From assembly GCA_913030915.1 (NCBI GenBank), contig CAJWEW010000002.1, forward strand, positions 69,906-116,756: a stretch of 46,851 nt of DNA, read 5' to 3'. Position 1 is the stretch's first letter. Each line of letters begins with the position of its first letter. The translations under genes were made by a program, and so were the position numbers. Below, piece after piece: positions 8,057-17,033 of this stretch. The notes beneath the pieces were generated by a model. It was not told the DNA's origin and did not search any database. It worked only from the letters and a program-made list of their open reading frames with translations. The DNA is from an uncultured Rhodobiaceae bacterium. GTDB taxonomy: Bacteria; Pseudomonadota; Alphaproteobacteria; Rhizobiales; TMED25.

Positions 8057-9121
8057 ATGAAATCCACTACTAAATTTGTGCTTGGCGCTGCTTTCGGTGG
8101 TTTAGCACTATCAATGGTTTCAACAACTCCAGCTTCTGCACTAACAGACTTAAATGTTATTACAGCTAACAACGGTTCTTGCTCAATTTATGCGCAGCAC
8201 GTTGGTCGTCTAACAGGTGCTTACGAAACTAATGGCGTTGAAGTAAACCTACTAAACTCAGAAACAACTATCCCATACGTTGCATTCCTAGATACAGGTG
8301 ATGCAGAATATGTGATGCTTGACTCTGCACAAGTACTACAAATGGCTAACGCAGGACAACCTGGTTCAGTTGTATACGAAGCTTATAACTTCGCATCTGA
8401 AGGTATTGTTGTTCCAGCTGACAGTCCAATTAAAGGTCTAAACGATCTACCAGGATCAGTTATTGGTCTTGCATCTGACCGTGATGAAATCACAACTCTG
8501 ATCGCTCTTGACTCAGTTGGTCTTCCAGGTGACTCAATCGAAACAGTTGTTGTTGGTGACGCTGGCCCAGTTATGGTTGACGCTCTAACATCAGGCAGAA
8601 TTGACGGTTTCGCAGGTGGTTCATCTGACCGTGCTAACATCCAAGCCGGTGGTGTTGCAATTAGAAACATTACACCAATGGCTGTGTCAGCTAACCCTGG
8701 TAACTCATTCGCAATGTGGGATTCACGTATGGATGAGCTAGACGAAGCTACTGCAGGTTTCCTACGTGGTTGGGCAATGGCACAACACATGGGTGTTCTA
8801 GATACTAAATTTGTTATAAGTGTATGCGCTGTTGCTACACCTGAAGTATTTGAAAACATGCAAACTGGTTCAAACCTAATCAACGGTTCAGTTTACATTT
8901 ACCAACTACGTCGTACAAACAAATATGGTGAGCCTCGTAACTGGATTTGGGCACAAATCCAAGGTCCATACATTGGCCTAGGTGAAATCGATGGTTTCAT
9001 TGATCCAGCAACATTCGTAGATCACAGATTTATTGATCGTGCGAGTGACTGGGACACATATGAAGTTGTAGAATTAATGGATGCATGGGCTGCTGCTAAC
9101 CCAGACAAAATGGTTCCATAA
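8057..9121 (+). CDS. NMT1/TauA-like ABC substrate-binding protein, orphan
   Basis: A 354-residue secreted protein. It has a signal peptide with a KSTTK n-region, a hydrophobic core and a likely cleavage after Ala28 (PASA|LT), followed by a periplasmic-binding fold of the NMT1/THI5/TauA (SsuA) class. Segments such as VPADSPIKGLNDLPGSVIGL and the GRIDGFAGG hinge region are typical of that class. No permease or ATPase gene for it is adjacent. Codon use differs clearly from its neighbours (many CTA, GTT and AAC codons, higher GC), as expected for a very highly expressed gene. The gene has its own strong SD, its own palindromic control region and a perfect intrinsic terminator, so it is a single-gene transcript. 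Ligand unknown; family members bind sulfonates, pyrimidine precursors or other small organics. Confidence 0.8.
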   Translation: MKSTTKFVLGAAFGGLALSMVSTTPASALTDLNVITANNGSCSIYAQHVGRLTGAYETNGVEVNLLNSETTIPYVAFLDTGDAEYVMLDSAQVLQMANAGQPGSVVYEAYNFASEGIVVPADSPIKGLNDLPGSVIGLASDRDEITTLIALDSVGLPGDSIETVVVGDAGPVMVDALTSGRIDGFAGGSSDRANIQAGGVAIRNITPMAVSANPGNSFAMWDSRMDELDEATAGFLRGWAMAQHMGVLDTKFVISVCAVATPEVFENMQTGSNLINGSVYIYQLRRTNKYGEPRNWIWAQIQGPYIGLGEIDGFIDPATFVDHRFIDRASDWDTYEVVELMDAWAAANPDKMVP

Positions 9122-9146
9122 TTCAAACTTAACTTGTCTAATAAAG

Positions 9147-9179
9147 CCCGAAAGAGTCCGCTCTTTCGGGTTTTTTTTT
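9147..9179 (+). terminator. Intrinsic terminator of the binding-protein gene
   Basis: Perfect 10-bp stem CCCGAAAGAG (9147-9156) / CTCTTTCGGG (9161-9170), tetraloop TCCG, then nine T (9171-9179). It begins 26 bp after the stop codon. It is the only textbook Rho-independent terminator I see in the window. Confidence 0.95.
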
Positions 9180-9185
9180 GAAAAA

Positions 9186-10310
9186 ATGAGTAATATTGGT
9201 TTAGCTATAATCGGATGCGGGCGTGTAGGGAGGATGAGAGGTAAGATTGCCTCAGAATTCCCTGGTGTATCCTGGATTGGATTATGCGATATTAATGAAG
9301 AAGTCGGAAAAGAACTTAAAAAAGATATTAATGCAGATTACCTCACAACTAATTATGAAGAGCTAATTAATCGTGAAGAGGTTGATTGCGTAATAGTAGC
9401 AACTTCCACTTGGAGTCATTTTGAACCAGCGTTAATAGCAATCGAAAATAATAAAAAAATATTCATTGAAAAACCCCTAACTCTTGACGCTAAACAATCT
9501 AGATACCTTATTGATAAAATAATCGAAAAAAATATTGATGTTTGTGTGGGCTACACACAAAGATTTCGCCGCAGATTTATTTCAGCTAAAGAGAAAATAG
9601 AAAGCAACCAAATTGGCGATATAACATGCGCTGTTACGAGAACATTTATGAATAAAATGGGTCCTATGAATGAGCTAAGATTAACGCAGGATAGAAAATA
9701 TCTAACGCCAATGGTCGTATCCGGAACACATAGCTTGGATATGTCATTATGGCTTATTAATGATCAGCCACAATCTGTCTTTGCACGATCATCTGACAAA
9801 ATACTTGGTGAGATGGGTACTAAGGATGCAACCTTTGGATTATTTACCTTCAATGATAAAATATTTAGTATGAATATATGCTGGTCTCTGCCAAAAATTT
9901 GGCCGGGCGCTAGCTACGGATTACAAATGGGTTTCGTTGGTACGCATGGTATTCTTGATATAGAAGATACCCACAGAGATGTAATCATCGTAAGTGACTT
10001 TGATCAAGGAAAAATTTATAGACCTAAAGGGAGAGAGGATGAAATTGACAGACATGTTGACTTTCTGACGAGTTTTCCACCCGGAGACATATACAATAAT
10101 GAGCTTTGGGGACCTTTAAAGGATGAGACCTATTCTTGGCTTCAAAGAATTTGTATGGAACTAAACACCCCACATACACAAGCAGAAGTAGCGCATCAAA
10201 ATTTAATGTTAACCTTAGCGATGGATCTATCTGCAAAGACGATGAGGGAGGTTGACCTGAGTCTGTCCGAAGAAGAAATTATGGATCGTTTAAATTTCGA
10301 GAATAAATAA
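9186..10310 (+). CDS. Gfo/Idh/MocA family oxidoreductase (inositol dehydrogenase-like)
   Basis: A 374-residue NAD(P)-dependent dehydrogenase for a sugar or cyclitol. The N-terminal Rossmann motif is IGCGRVGRMRG. The conserved EKPLT follows at about residue 95, and the C-terminal alpha/beta domain contains SGTHSLDMSLWLIN, with the His/Asp expected near the active site. I start it at the ATG at 9186 (MSNIG), although the frame is open upstream, because the family begins just before the Rossmann strand. The ATG is 6 bases after the T-tract of the preceding terminator and has no visible SD, so its expression route is unclear. It abuts the convergent thiolase gene with no gap. Confidence 0.85.
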   Translation: MSNIGLAIIGCGRVGRMRGKIASEFPGVSWIGLCDINEEVGKELKKDINADYLTTNYEELINREEVDCVIVATSTWSHFEPALIAIENNKKIFIEKPLTLDAKQSRYLIDKIIEKNIDVCVGYTQRFRRRFISAKEKIESNQIGDITCAVTRTFMNKMGPMNELRLTQDRKYLTPMVVSGTHSLDMSLWLINDQPQSVFARSSDKILGEMGTKDATFGLFTFNDKIFSMNICWSLPKIWPGASYGLQMGFVGTHGILDIEDTHRDVIIVSDFDQGKIYRPKGREDEIDRHVDFLTSFPPGDIYNNELWGPLKDETYSWLQRICMELNTPHTQAEVAHQNLMLTLAMDLSAKTMREVDLSLSEEEIMDRLNFENK

Positions 10311-11513
10311 TCACACCCTTGCGATAATCATTGATATTCCCTGTCCTACACCCACGCACATTGTACAAAGACCATATTCTATTTTTTTTGAATGTATTTC
10401 AATGGACGAAGTCAAGGCAAGTCGTGCACCCGACATCCCAAGTGGATGCCCTAATGCAATTGCTCCACCATTTGGATTTACTATTTCACTATCATCTGCA
10501 ATCCCTAACCCTCTCATACATGCCAAAGATTGAGATGCAAAAGCTTCATTTAATTCAATAAGGCCAATCTGTTCCATTTCGATATTGAGTGACTTGAGTA
10601 TTTTTTGCGTTGAAAGTACCGGTCCAATTCCCATGTACTTTGGCTCAACCCCTGCAGTCGCCCCCCCACAATATCTTGCCAATGGCCTCAATGAGTATTT
10701 CTTCACCATATCCTCAGAAGCAATAAGCAAGCATCCCGCTCCATCATTGACGCCAGATGCATTTCCTGCAGTTACTGTTCCATTCTCTTTGAATGGCGCA
10801 GGTAATTTAGCCATCTTATCCAAATTCGTCTCTCTTGGGTGCTCATCTTCTTCAAAAATTAATGGGTCTCCTCTTTTTTGAGGCACCTCGACTGGTATAA
10901 TTTCCAATTTAAATCGACCATTTTTCTTGGCCTCTTGATACTTTCTTTGACTATTAAATGCAAATAGGTCCTGGTCTTCTCGATTTATATTATAATTTTC
11001 TGCAATATTTTCAGCAGTTTCTGGCATAGAATCTGTTCCATAAATTGAAAACATCTTCTTATTTATGAAGCGCCATCCAATTGTTGTATCCTCAACTTTA
11101 TTAGAGCGTGAAAATGCACTCTCAGATTTTGGCATCACAAAAGGCGCCCGAGACATATTCTCAACACCACCCGCAATGACTAATTTCATTTCTCCAGTAG
11201 TCACAGCTCTGCACGCAGTAATGACAGCATCAAGGCCTGAACCACAAAGTCTGTTAATAGTAGTGGCAGGAACTGAGACAGGTAAGCCCGACAGCAGAGT
11301 TGCCATTCTGGCTACATTTCTATTATCTTCGCCAGCCTGATTTGCGCATCCAAATATCACCTCATCTACTTCTAGTGGATCGATATTTGGGTTTTTTTTA
11401 ATTAAGCCACTTAAAACGGTTGCAGCAAGATCGTCGGCTCTCACAGATGATAGTGATCCGGCATATCTGCCAATTGGTGTTCGAACCCCATCGCATAAAA
11501 ATACATCTACCAT
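10311..11513 (-). CDS. pcaF: Acetyl-CoA acyltransferase, 3-oxoadipyl-CoA thiolase-like
   Basis: A 400-residue degradative thiolase that cleaves a 3-oxoacyl-CoA with CoA. The nucleophile is Cys90 in NRLCGSG. The active-site blocks NEAFASQ, GGAIALGHPLGMSGA and CMCVGVGQG-type (here CTMCVGVGQG) are all present. The long stretches around GCANQAGEDNRNVARMA and SMPETAENIAENY resemble PcaF/PaaJ 3-oxoadipyl-CoA thiolases more than FadA. No other beta-ketoadipate genes are in the window, so the exact substrate is uncertain. It is 12 bp downstream of the GST gene, probably co-transcribed. Confidence 0.82.
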   Translation of the reverse strand: MVDVFLCDGVRTPIGRYAGSLSSVRADDLAATVLSGLIKKNPNIDPLEVDEVIFGCANQAGEDNRNVARMATLLSGLPVSVPATTINRLCGSGLDAVITACRAVTTGEMKLVIAGGVENMSRAPFVMPKSESAFSRSNKVEDTTIGWRFINKKMFSIYGTDSMPETAENIAENYNINREDQDLFAFNSQRKYQEAKKNGRFKLEIIPVEVPQKRGDPLIFEEDEHPRETNLDKMAKLPAPFKENGTVTAGNASGVNDGAGCLLIASEDMVKKYSLRPLARYCGGATAGVEPKYMGIGPVLSTQKILKSLNIEMEQIGLIELNEAFASQSLACMRGLGIADDSEIVNPNGGAIALGHPLGMSGARLALTSSIEIHSKKIEYGLCTMCVGVGQGISMIIARV

Positions 11514-11525
11514 TATTCTACCCTA

Positions 11526-12239
11526 TCAATCCCTTGCCTTTTGTCCAAATAAAATCTTTTGAGCTTCAAGATCTTTTGATAAATCATGATTAATATCTGC
11601 GCCAATACTAATACCTTTAATTACAGCTGGCCTTGCCATCATTCTTTCGAACCATAATTTTAAATGTGGAAAATTCTCCAAATCCTGCCCCTTTCTTTCA
11701 GGATTCCTAACCCAGCCAATACAAGCCATATCAGCTATTGTATAATCTTCAGCTATATATTCTCTTCCGTCTGACAATTTTTTATTCAAAACACCAAACA
11801 AACGATTAACCTCATTTGTATATCGATCAATTGCGTACTGAAGTTTTGTCTGAGAATAGTTTCGAAAATGATGAGCTTGGCCACCCATTGGTCCTAAATT
11901 GCCAACTTGCCAGAACAACCATTGGTCAACCTCAATCTGTTTTCTATAATCGGAAGGATAAAACATTTCAGTCTTTCTGCCTAAATACTGTAAAATGGCC
12001 CCAGACTCGAAAATCGAAATTTCCTTACCATCTGGACCATCAGGGTCAATGATAGCTGGCATACGATTATTTGGTGATATTTTTAAAAATGATGGCTCAA
12101 ACTGTTCCCCCTTAGAAATATTTACATAATTTAAATTATATGGGTATTTGGCCTCTTCCAAAAAAATAGAGATTTTAAAACCATTTGAAGTAGGCCAATA
12201 GTATAGCTCAATTGGCAACCTATTTGAAAAGTCATTCAT
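11526..12239 (-). CDS. Glutathione S-transferase family protein (YghU/YfcG-like)
   Basis: A 237-residue cytosolic GST. The thioredoxin-like N-terminal domain begins with YWPTSNGFKISIFLEE, close to the T-x-NG-x-K motif of the Nu-class disulfide-bond oxidoreductases YghU/YfcG. The glutathione-binding turn is NRMPAI, with ESGAILQYLG following. The helical C-terminal domain includes WLFWQVGNLGPMGGQ and YTIADM. The substrate is unknown. It is the first gene of a two-gene minus-strand unit with the thiolase. Confidence 0.85.
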   Translation of the reverse strand: MNDFSNRLPIELYYWPTSNGFKISIFLEEAKYPYNLNYVNISKGEQFEPSFLKISPNNRMPAIIDPDGPDGKEISIFESGAILQYLGRKTEMFYPSDYRKQIEVDQWLFWQVGNLGPMGGQAHHFRNYSQTKLQYAIDRYTNEVNRLFGVLNKKLSDGREYIAEDYTIADMACIGWVRNPERKGQDLENFPHLKLWFERMMARPAVIKGISIGADINHDLSKDLEAQKILFGQKARD

Positions 12240-12310
12240 TATATAACTCGCTTTACCATAATTATTGATATATAGATAAATATCACTATTAAGAAAAATT
12301 TGGAAGCAGA

Positions 12311-13189
12311 ATGGGTCTTTTTGACTGGATAAGATTAATCATACTATCCCTTTTATGGGGCGGTTCCTATATTTGGATCGAGTTTGCACTTCTGACAATC
12401 TCACCTCTAACGATTGTGTTTTTTAGGGTGTTTATGGCATCAATATTTCTGCTGAGTGTGTGCAAGATATTAAAGTTAAGTTTTAAGATCAATAAGAGGT
12501 TATTTATAATTTTTTTAATGATGAGCTTGTTTAATAATGTTATCCCATTCAACCTAATTGCATGGGGACAATCACAAATAACAGCCTCGGTTAGCTCAAT
12601 ACTTAACGCAACAACGCCATTATTTACAGTAATACTGGCACACTATTGGCCAAAAGGTGAGAAAGCAACCTTAAATCGCATTATTGGAGTAGTTGTAGGT
12701 ATTTGCGGTGTCTCAATTCTTATGGGATTCAGTTTTGATGACTTAAATAATTCAACAAATGGGCAAATTGCGATTCTTTTGGCTTCTATTTCTTATGCGA
12801 TATCAGTACTATTTGGTAAGCAAATTGACAGTTCAATTCATCCAGCGATATCGGCTACAATGATGTTGTGTATTTCATCGATAATTTTAATGCCAATTGT
12901 AATTTATATGGGCGTTGACTTTAATGCAGTATCAAAAATAGAGTCCATTATTCCATTGCTTGGACTATCAATATTTTCAACAGCAGTAGCATATTTGATA
13001 TTTTATAAGTTAATAAAAAATATTGGCTCGAACGTAATGTTAGTGACATTACTAATGCCAATAAGTGCGATATTTATGTCTATTATTTTCCTAAGTGAGT
13101 CAATCGCTACTCAACATATCATCGGACTGATTTTGATTCTAACCGGTTTAATACTAGTGGATGGACGAATTTTACAAAAGATTAAATAG
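12311..13189 (+). CDS. EamA/DMT superfamily transporter
   Basis: A 292-residue inner-membrane protein with about ten hydrophobic helices arranged as two EamA repeats; the second begins near residue 150 (GQIAILLASISYAISVLFGKQ). WGGSYIWIEFAL near the N-terminus and the 'NATTPLFTVILAHYW' block are typical of the drug/metabolite transporter family. The start ATG is preceded by GGAAG. The stop is 3 bp from the convergent gatB stop. Substrate unknown. Confidence 0.87.
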   Translation: MGLFDWIRLIILSLLWGGSYIWIEFALLTISPLTIVFFRVFMASIFLLSVCKILKLSFKINKRLFIIFLMMSLFNNVIPFNLIAWGQSQITASVSSILNATTPLFTVILAHYWPKGEKATLNRIIGVVVGICGVSILMGFSFDDLNNSTNGQIAILLASISYAISVLFGKQIDSSIHPAISATMMLCISSIILMPIVIYMGVDFNAVSKIESIIPLLGLSIFSTAVAYLIFYKLIKNIGSNVMLVTLLMPISAIFMSIIFLSESIATQHIIGLILILTGLILVDGRILQKIK

Positions 13190-13192
13190 TAA

Positions 13193-14671
13193 TTATATCC
13201 CAATTTTCTTCTTTACAAGATCATTAACTGTTGCGGGGTTTGCTTTACCCTGACTTTCCTTCATTACTTGACCAACAAACCAACCGATCAATTTTGGTTT
13301 TTCTCGTGCCTCTGCAACCTTATCAAAATTAGACTCAATAATTTTATTTACAATCTTTTCGATAGATGACTCGTCTGTTATCTGTGACAGATCTTTCTCT
13401 TCAACAATTAATTTTGGATTTTTCTTTGTTTCCAACATAATTTCAAAAACATCTTTTGCAAGTCTTCCTGATAGAGTTCCATCTGATATTAAATCAATAA
13501 GCTCTCCAAGTTGGTTCGAGGACACTGGGCTATCCTGAATATCAAGATTTAACTTATTCAATGCACTAAATAGTTCTCCTGTTATCCAATTGACAGATAT
13601 TTTAGGATCTCTGCCATTTGCCACACTCTCAAAATATTCCGCATAGTTTTTATCTGACACAAGAATATCAGCGTCGTAGGAGTTTAATCCATAACTTTTG
13701 ATTAATCGCTCTTTTTTATTATCCGGAAGTTCGGGTAACTCATGAGTTATCTCTTTTATAAAACCTTCCTCAAGGTTTAAAGGAAGGAGATCAGGATCAG
13801 GAAAATATCTATAATCGTGAGCCTCCTCTTTACTTCTCATTGATCTAGTTTCACCTGTAGATACATCAAAAAGCCTAGTTTCTTGAATTATCTCCCTGCC
13901 ATTCTCTATTTCATTTACTTGCCTTTGGGCCTCATATTCGATTGCCATTCCTATAAACCTAATGGAATTAACATTTTTTATTTCACATCTTGTTCCAAGG
14001 CTGTCTCCTGGTCTTCTGACGGAAACATTGATATCTGCACGAAGAGATCCCTCTTCCATATTACCATCACATGTTTCCAGATATCTTAGTATTGTGCGAA
14101 GCTTTGTAACGAATGACTTCGCCTCTTCTGCACTCCTGAGATCAGGCATTGTAACAATTTCCATAAGCGCGACTCCAGACCTATTCAAATCAATGTATGA
14201 GTTTTCAGGGTCTACATCATGAAATGATTTACCAGCGTCCTGTTCTAGGTGTAGCCGTTCTATTCGTACAATTATGTCTTCTCCATTTTTTAAAGATACC
14301 TTTACCTCCCCTTCCCCTACTATTGGATATTTGAATTGAGAGATCTGATAACCTTGAGGTAAATCAGGATAAAAATAATTCTTTCTATCAAAAACAGAAT
14401 AACTGTTAATTTTAGCTTTGAGCCCCAAACCAGTTTTTACTGCTTGCCGGACGCAATGTTTATTAATAACGGGAAGCATGCCGGGCATTGCAGCATCGAC
14501 CAGACTTACATGCGACATTGGAGTGCCACCAAAGGCGGCTGATGATCCTGAAAATAATTTTGACTCAGATGTCACTTGTGCGTGAATTTCGAGGCCAATT
14601 ATTATTTCCCATTCACCACCTTGACCTTCAATCGTATGCCTAACTTCACTTGTAGTATTTATATCATTCAT
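13193..14671 (-). CDS. gatB: Aspartyl/glutamyl-tRNA amidotransferase subunit B
   Basis: A 492-residue subunit of GatCAB, which converts Glu-tRNA(Gln) and/or Asp-tRNA(Asn) to the amide form using ammonia channelled from Gat[54 protein letters not shown] and [14 protein letters not shown] mark the kinase-like cradle, and the C-terminal region from about residue 330 is the helical/YqeY tRNA-binding part. It is the last gene of gatC-gatA-gatB, 24 bp after gatA. Presence implies indirect glutaminylation or asparaginylation, usual in alphaproteobacteria. Confidence 0.97.
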   Translation of the reverse strand: MNDINTTSEVRHTIEGQGGEWEIIIGLEIHAQVTSESKLFSGSSAAFGGTPMSHVSLVDAAMPGMLPVINKHCVRQAVKTGLGLKAKINSYSVFDRKNYFYPDLPQGYQISQFKYPIVGEGEVKVSLKNGEDIIVRIERLHLEQDAGKSFHDVDPENSYIDLNRSGVALMEIVTMPDLRSAEEAKSFVTKLRTILRYLETCDGNMEEGSLRADINVSVRRPGDSLGTRCEIKNVNSIRFIGMAIEYEAQRQVNEIENGREIIQETRLFDVSTGETRSMRSKEEAHDYRYFPDPDLLPLNLEEGFIKEITHELPELPDNKKERLIKSYGLNSYDADILVSDKNYAEYFESVANGRDPKISVNWITGELFSALNKLNLDIQDSPVSSNQLGELIDLISDGTLSGRLAKDVFEIMLETKKNPKLIVEEKDLSQITDESSIEKIVNKIIESNFDKVAEAREKPKLIGWFVGQVMKESQGKANPATVNDLVKKKIGI

Positions 14672-14695
14672 TTTTCTAAAATATAGCTAATCTTA

Positions 14696-16171
14696 TTAAA
14701 GCCACCACTCTGATTGATTTGTAATAGAAGATCTTGATTTTTCAACAATTGATCCGAACTGGAATAATTTTCCTTCATTGAAGTGATTTGTAATTATTTG
14801 TATTCCCATTGGAAGCCCTTGACTGTCAAGTCCGCTCGGGATTGATATTGCTGGGAGCCCAGCAAGATTCACGGGAACAGTTAAAATATCATTTGAATAC
14901 ATTTTTAGCGGATCTGATAAATTTTCTCCAATACCAAATGCTGTAGTTGGCGTTGTTGGAGTCATTATCACGTCAACTTTTTTAAATGCCTCAACAAAGT
15001 CACTATGTATCAACCTTCTTACTTTTTGAGCCTTTAAGTAATAGGCGTCATAATACCCGGCTGAGAGCACATATGTACCAATCAGGATTCTTCTTTTAAC
15101 TTCAGCACCAAAACCAAGACCTCGTGTATTTTTATAGAGATCATCCAGATCATCACCTGTAATTCTGGTTCCATATTTTACACCATCATATCGTGCGAGA
15201 TTTGATGATGCTTCAGCCGGTGCAATAATATAATATGCCGGTAATGCATATTTTGAGTGAGGCAGACTAATAGAAACTATTTCTGCTCCTGCGGACTTAT
15301 ACCAATTAATTGCATCATGCCAATTCAGCTTTATATCATCTTCCAGGTCTAATTCTTCATACTCCTTCGGCACCCCAACAGTCATCCCTTTTATGCTTTG
15401 ACCAACAAATTGCTGATAATCTTCAACACCAACATCGGCACTTGTACTATCTTTTTCGTCATATCCGGCCATATATTTTAGTGCCAAAGCTGAGTCAGCT
15501 ACAGTCTTTGTTATTGGCCCAGCTTGATCTAGGGACGATGCAAATGCTACAATACCCCAACGCGAACATCGACCATATGTTGGCTTAAGGCCAACAGTTC
15601 CAGTAAATGCAGCGGGTTGACGGATCGATCCTCCAGTATCAGTAGCGGTGGCGAAAGGACATAATGATGCAGCAACAGCTCCAGACGATCCACCTGAAGA
15701 TCCACCCGGCACAAGCTCTTTATCTGAACTACAGCTTTTCCACGGATTTACAGCTGGTCCTGAGCTACTAGTTTCATTTGAGGAGCCCATTGCGAATTCA
15801 TCATTGCTCAGCTTACCTAAAAGGATCATTCCTTGGTCATAGAGCTTTTGAGTTATGGTTGATTCGTATGCAGGTACGAAATTCTCTAAAATTTTACTTG
15901 ATGCTGTTGTTCTGACACCCGCTGTACAAAATAGATCTTTTACTCCAATTGGCACACCCTCTAGTGATCTAGCCTCTCCCCTAATTATTTTTTGATCACT
16001 TTCCTTTGCGGCCTTGAGTGCATTCTCAAAGTTTGTGGTGTTGAATAAATTTAGCTTCGATGATTTAGTTATACGTTCTATGTACTCACTTAATAACTCG
16101 ACAGCTGTAAATTCTTTGTTTTGTAATGAATTCCTGATCGATACCAAATCTGATGAAACCAAATCAATCAT
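14696..16171 (-). CDS. gatA: Aspartyl/glutamyl-tRNA amidotransferase subunit A
   Basis: A 491-residue glutaminase subunit of GatCAB (amidase signature family). The Ser-cisSer-Lys triad is visible as Lys78 (GVKDLFC), Ser158 (PGGSSGGSSG) and Ser182 (TDTGGSIRQPA). The 24-residue spacing between the two serines matches characterised GatA. It follows gatC by 2 bp and precedes gatB by 24 bp in one minus-strand operon. Confidence 0.97.
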   Translation of the reverse strand: MIDLVSSDLVSIRNSLQNKEFTAVELLSEYIERITKSSKLNLFNTTNFENALKAAKESDQKIIRGEARSLEGVPIGVKDLFCTAGVRTTASSKILENFVPAYESTITQKLYDQGMILLGKLSNDEFAMGSSNETSSSGPAVNPWKSCSSDKELVPGGSSGGSSGAVAASLCPFATATDTGGSIRQPAAFTGTVGLKPTYGRCSRWGIVAFASSLDQAGPITKTVADSALALKYMAGYDEKDSTSADVGVEDYQQFVGQSIKGMTVGVPKEYEELDLEDDIKLNWHDAINWYKSAGAEIVSISLPHSKYALPAYYIIAPAEASSNLARYDGVKYGTRITGDDLDDLYKNTRGLGFGAEVKRRILIGTYVLSAGYYDAYYLKAQKVRRLIHSDFVEAFKKVDVIMTPTTPTTAFGIGENLSDPLKMYSNDILTVPVNLAGLPAISIPSGLDSQGLPMGIQIITNHFNEGKLFQFGSIVEKSRSSITNQSEWWL

Positions 16172-16173
16172 AA

Positions 16174-16482
16174 TTACTCGATGACCTTCGGCACCACGAA
16201 GAAATTTTCATCATCAACTGGTGAGTTTGATAAAATATCTGATACTTTGTTTCCATCTGTAACTAAATCTTCTCTCATACGCAGTCCACCAGTAAGACTG
16301 TTAGACATTGGGTCAACATTTTCAGTATCAACCTCGTTCAGTGCTTCAACCCATCTGATTATTGATGATATTTCACTTTCAAGTTTTTCAACTTCTTGAT
16401 CCGCAATAGATATCTTAGCTAAATTTGAGATCTTCCGAATTGTATCTTTTGTTATTGTCATTTGATTTACTTTATTTACCAT
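16174..16482 (-). CDS. gatC: Aspartyl/glutamyl-tRNA amidotransferase subunit C
   Basis: A small stabilising subunit of GatCAB, 102 residues if the first ATG is used or 95 from the ATG at 16461 (MTITKD), which fits the family length better. Neither has a visible SD. The N-terminal helix IRKISNLAKISI and the C-terminal MREDLVTDG motif, which wraps GatA, are clear. It is first in the operon and divergent from ruvX, with a good promoter candidate directly upstream. Confidence 0.93.
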   Translation of the reverse strand: MVNKVNQMTITKDTIRKISNLAKISIADQEVEKLESEISSIIRWVEALNEVDTENVDPMSNSLTGGLRMREDLVTDGNKVSDILSNSPVDDENFFVVPKVIE

Positions 16483-16500
16483 AAGATTTATATATAAAAA

Positions 16501-16528
16501 ATTATAAATTTAATATCATTTTTTTCAA
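16501..16528 (-). promoter_or_regulatory. Candidate sigma70 promoter of gatCAB
   Basis: On the minus strand TTGAAA (16528-16523) and TATAAT (16506-16501) are separated by 16 bp. Transcription would start about 12 bases before the gatC ATG, a short leader. Both boxes match consensus well, though the AT-rich background makes chance matches likely. Confidence 0.5.
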
Positions 16529-16550
16529 AAATTTCGAGTACACTAACCGC

Positions 16551-17021
16551 ATGATATATAAGGAATTGATCGAAGCGATAAAAATCTTGGAGTCAAAAAA
16601 AAGACTCATTGGAATTGATTTAGGCACAAAGACAATTGGACTTGCAATATCTGACCCATCCATGACTATTGCTTCACCCTTAGAAACTATAAATAGAAAA
16701 AAAATAAAAATAGATCTAGAGCGGATACAGTATTTGATTAATGAATTTGATGTCCATGGAATAATTCTTGGTTATCCAATAAATATGAATTATACAACAG
16801 GGCCCCGCACGCAATCAACAATGTCTTTCGCTCGTGAAATCGAAAAAGTTATCGATACACCAATTATCTTATGGGATGAGAGGTTATCCACATCAGCTGC
16901 AGAAAAAGTCTTAATTAATGCTGATTTAACGAGAAAAAAGAGGAAGTTGGTGATTGATAAAATGGCAGCTACATATATATTGCAAGGCGCCCTTGATCGA
17001 ATTAGAAATCATAAAAAATAA
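16551..17021 (+). CDS. ruvX: RuvX/YqgF family nuclease
   Basis: A 156-residue RNase H-fold protein, the putative pre-16S rRNA processing nuclease / Holliday-junction resolvase. The first acidic residue is Asp23 in GIDLGTKTIGLAISD; the other family blocks are GYPINMNYTTGPRT, WDERLSTSAAEKVL and DKMAATYILQGALD. It is slightly longer than E. coli YqgF because of a 15-residue N-terminal helix. It is divergent from gatC with a 68-bp gap, a gene arrangement common in alphaproteobacteria. A possible TACACT -10 at 16539-16544 would make the mRNA nearly leaderless. Confidence 0.93.
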   Translation: MIYKELIEAIKILESKKRLIGIDLGTKTIGLAISDPSMTIASPLETINRKKIKIDLERIQYLINEFDVHGIILGYPINMNYTTGPRTQSTMSFAREIEKVIDTPIILWDERLSTSAAEKVLINADLTRKKRKLVIDKMAATYILQGALDRIRNHKK

Positions 17022-17033
17022 GCCAAATCAAAA

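Noticed and set aside
8383-8883. 166-residue open frame antisense to the binding-protein gene
   Set aside because: Low-complexity Ser/Pro/Arg-rich product explained by the biased codon use of the sense gene.
9081-9185. Upstream extension of the dehydrogenase frame at 9186
   Set aside because: It would run through the binding-protein 3' end and the terminator hairpin; the family begins at MSNIG.
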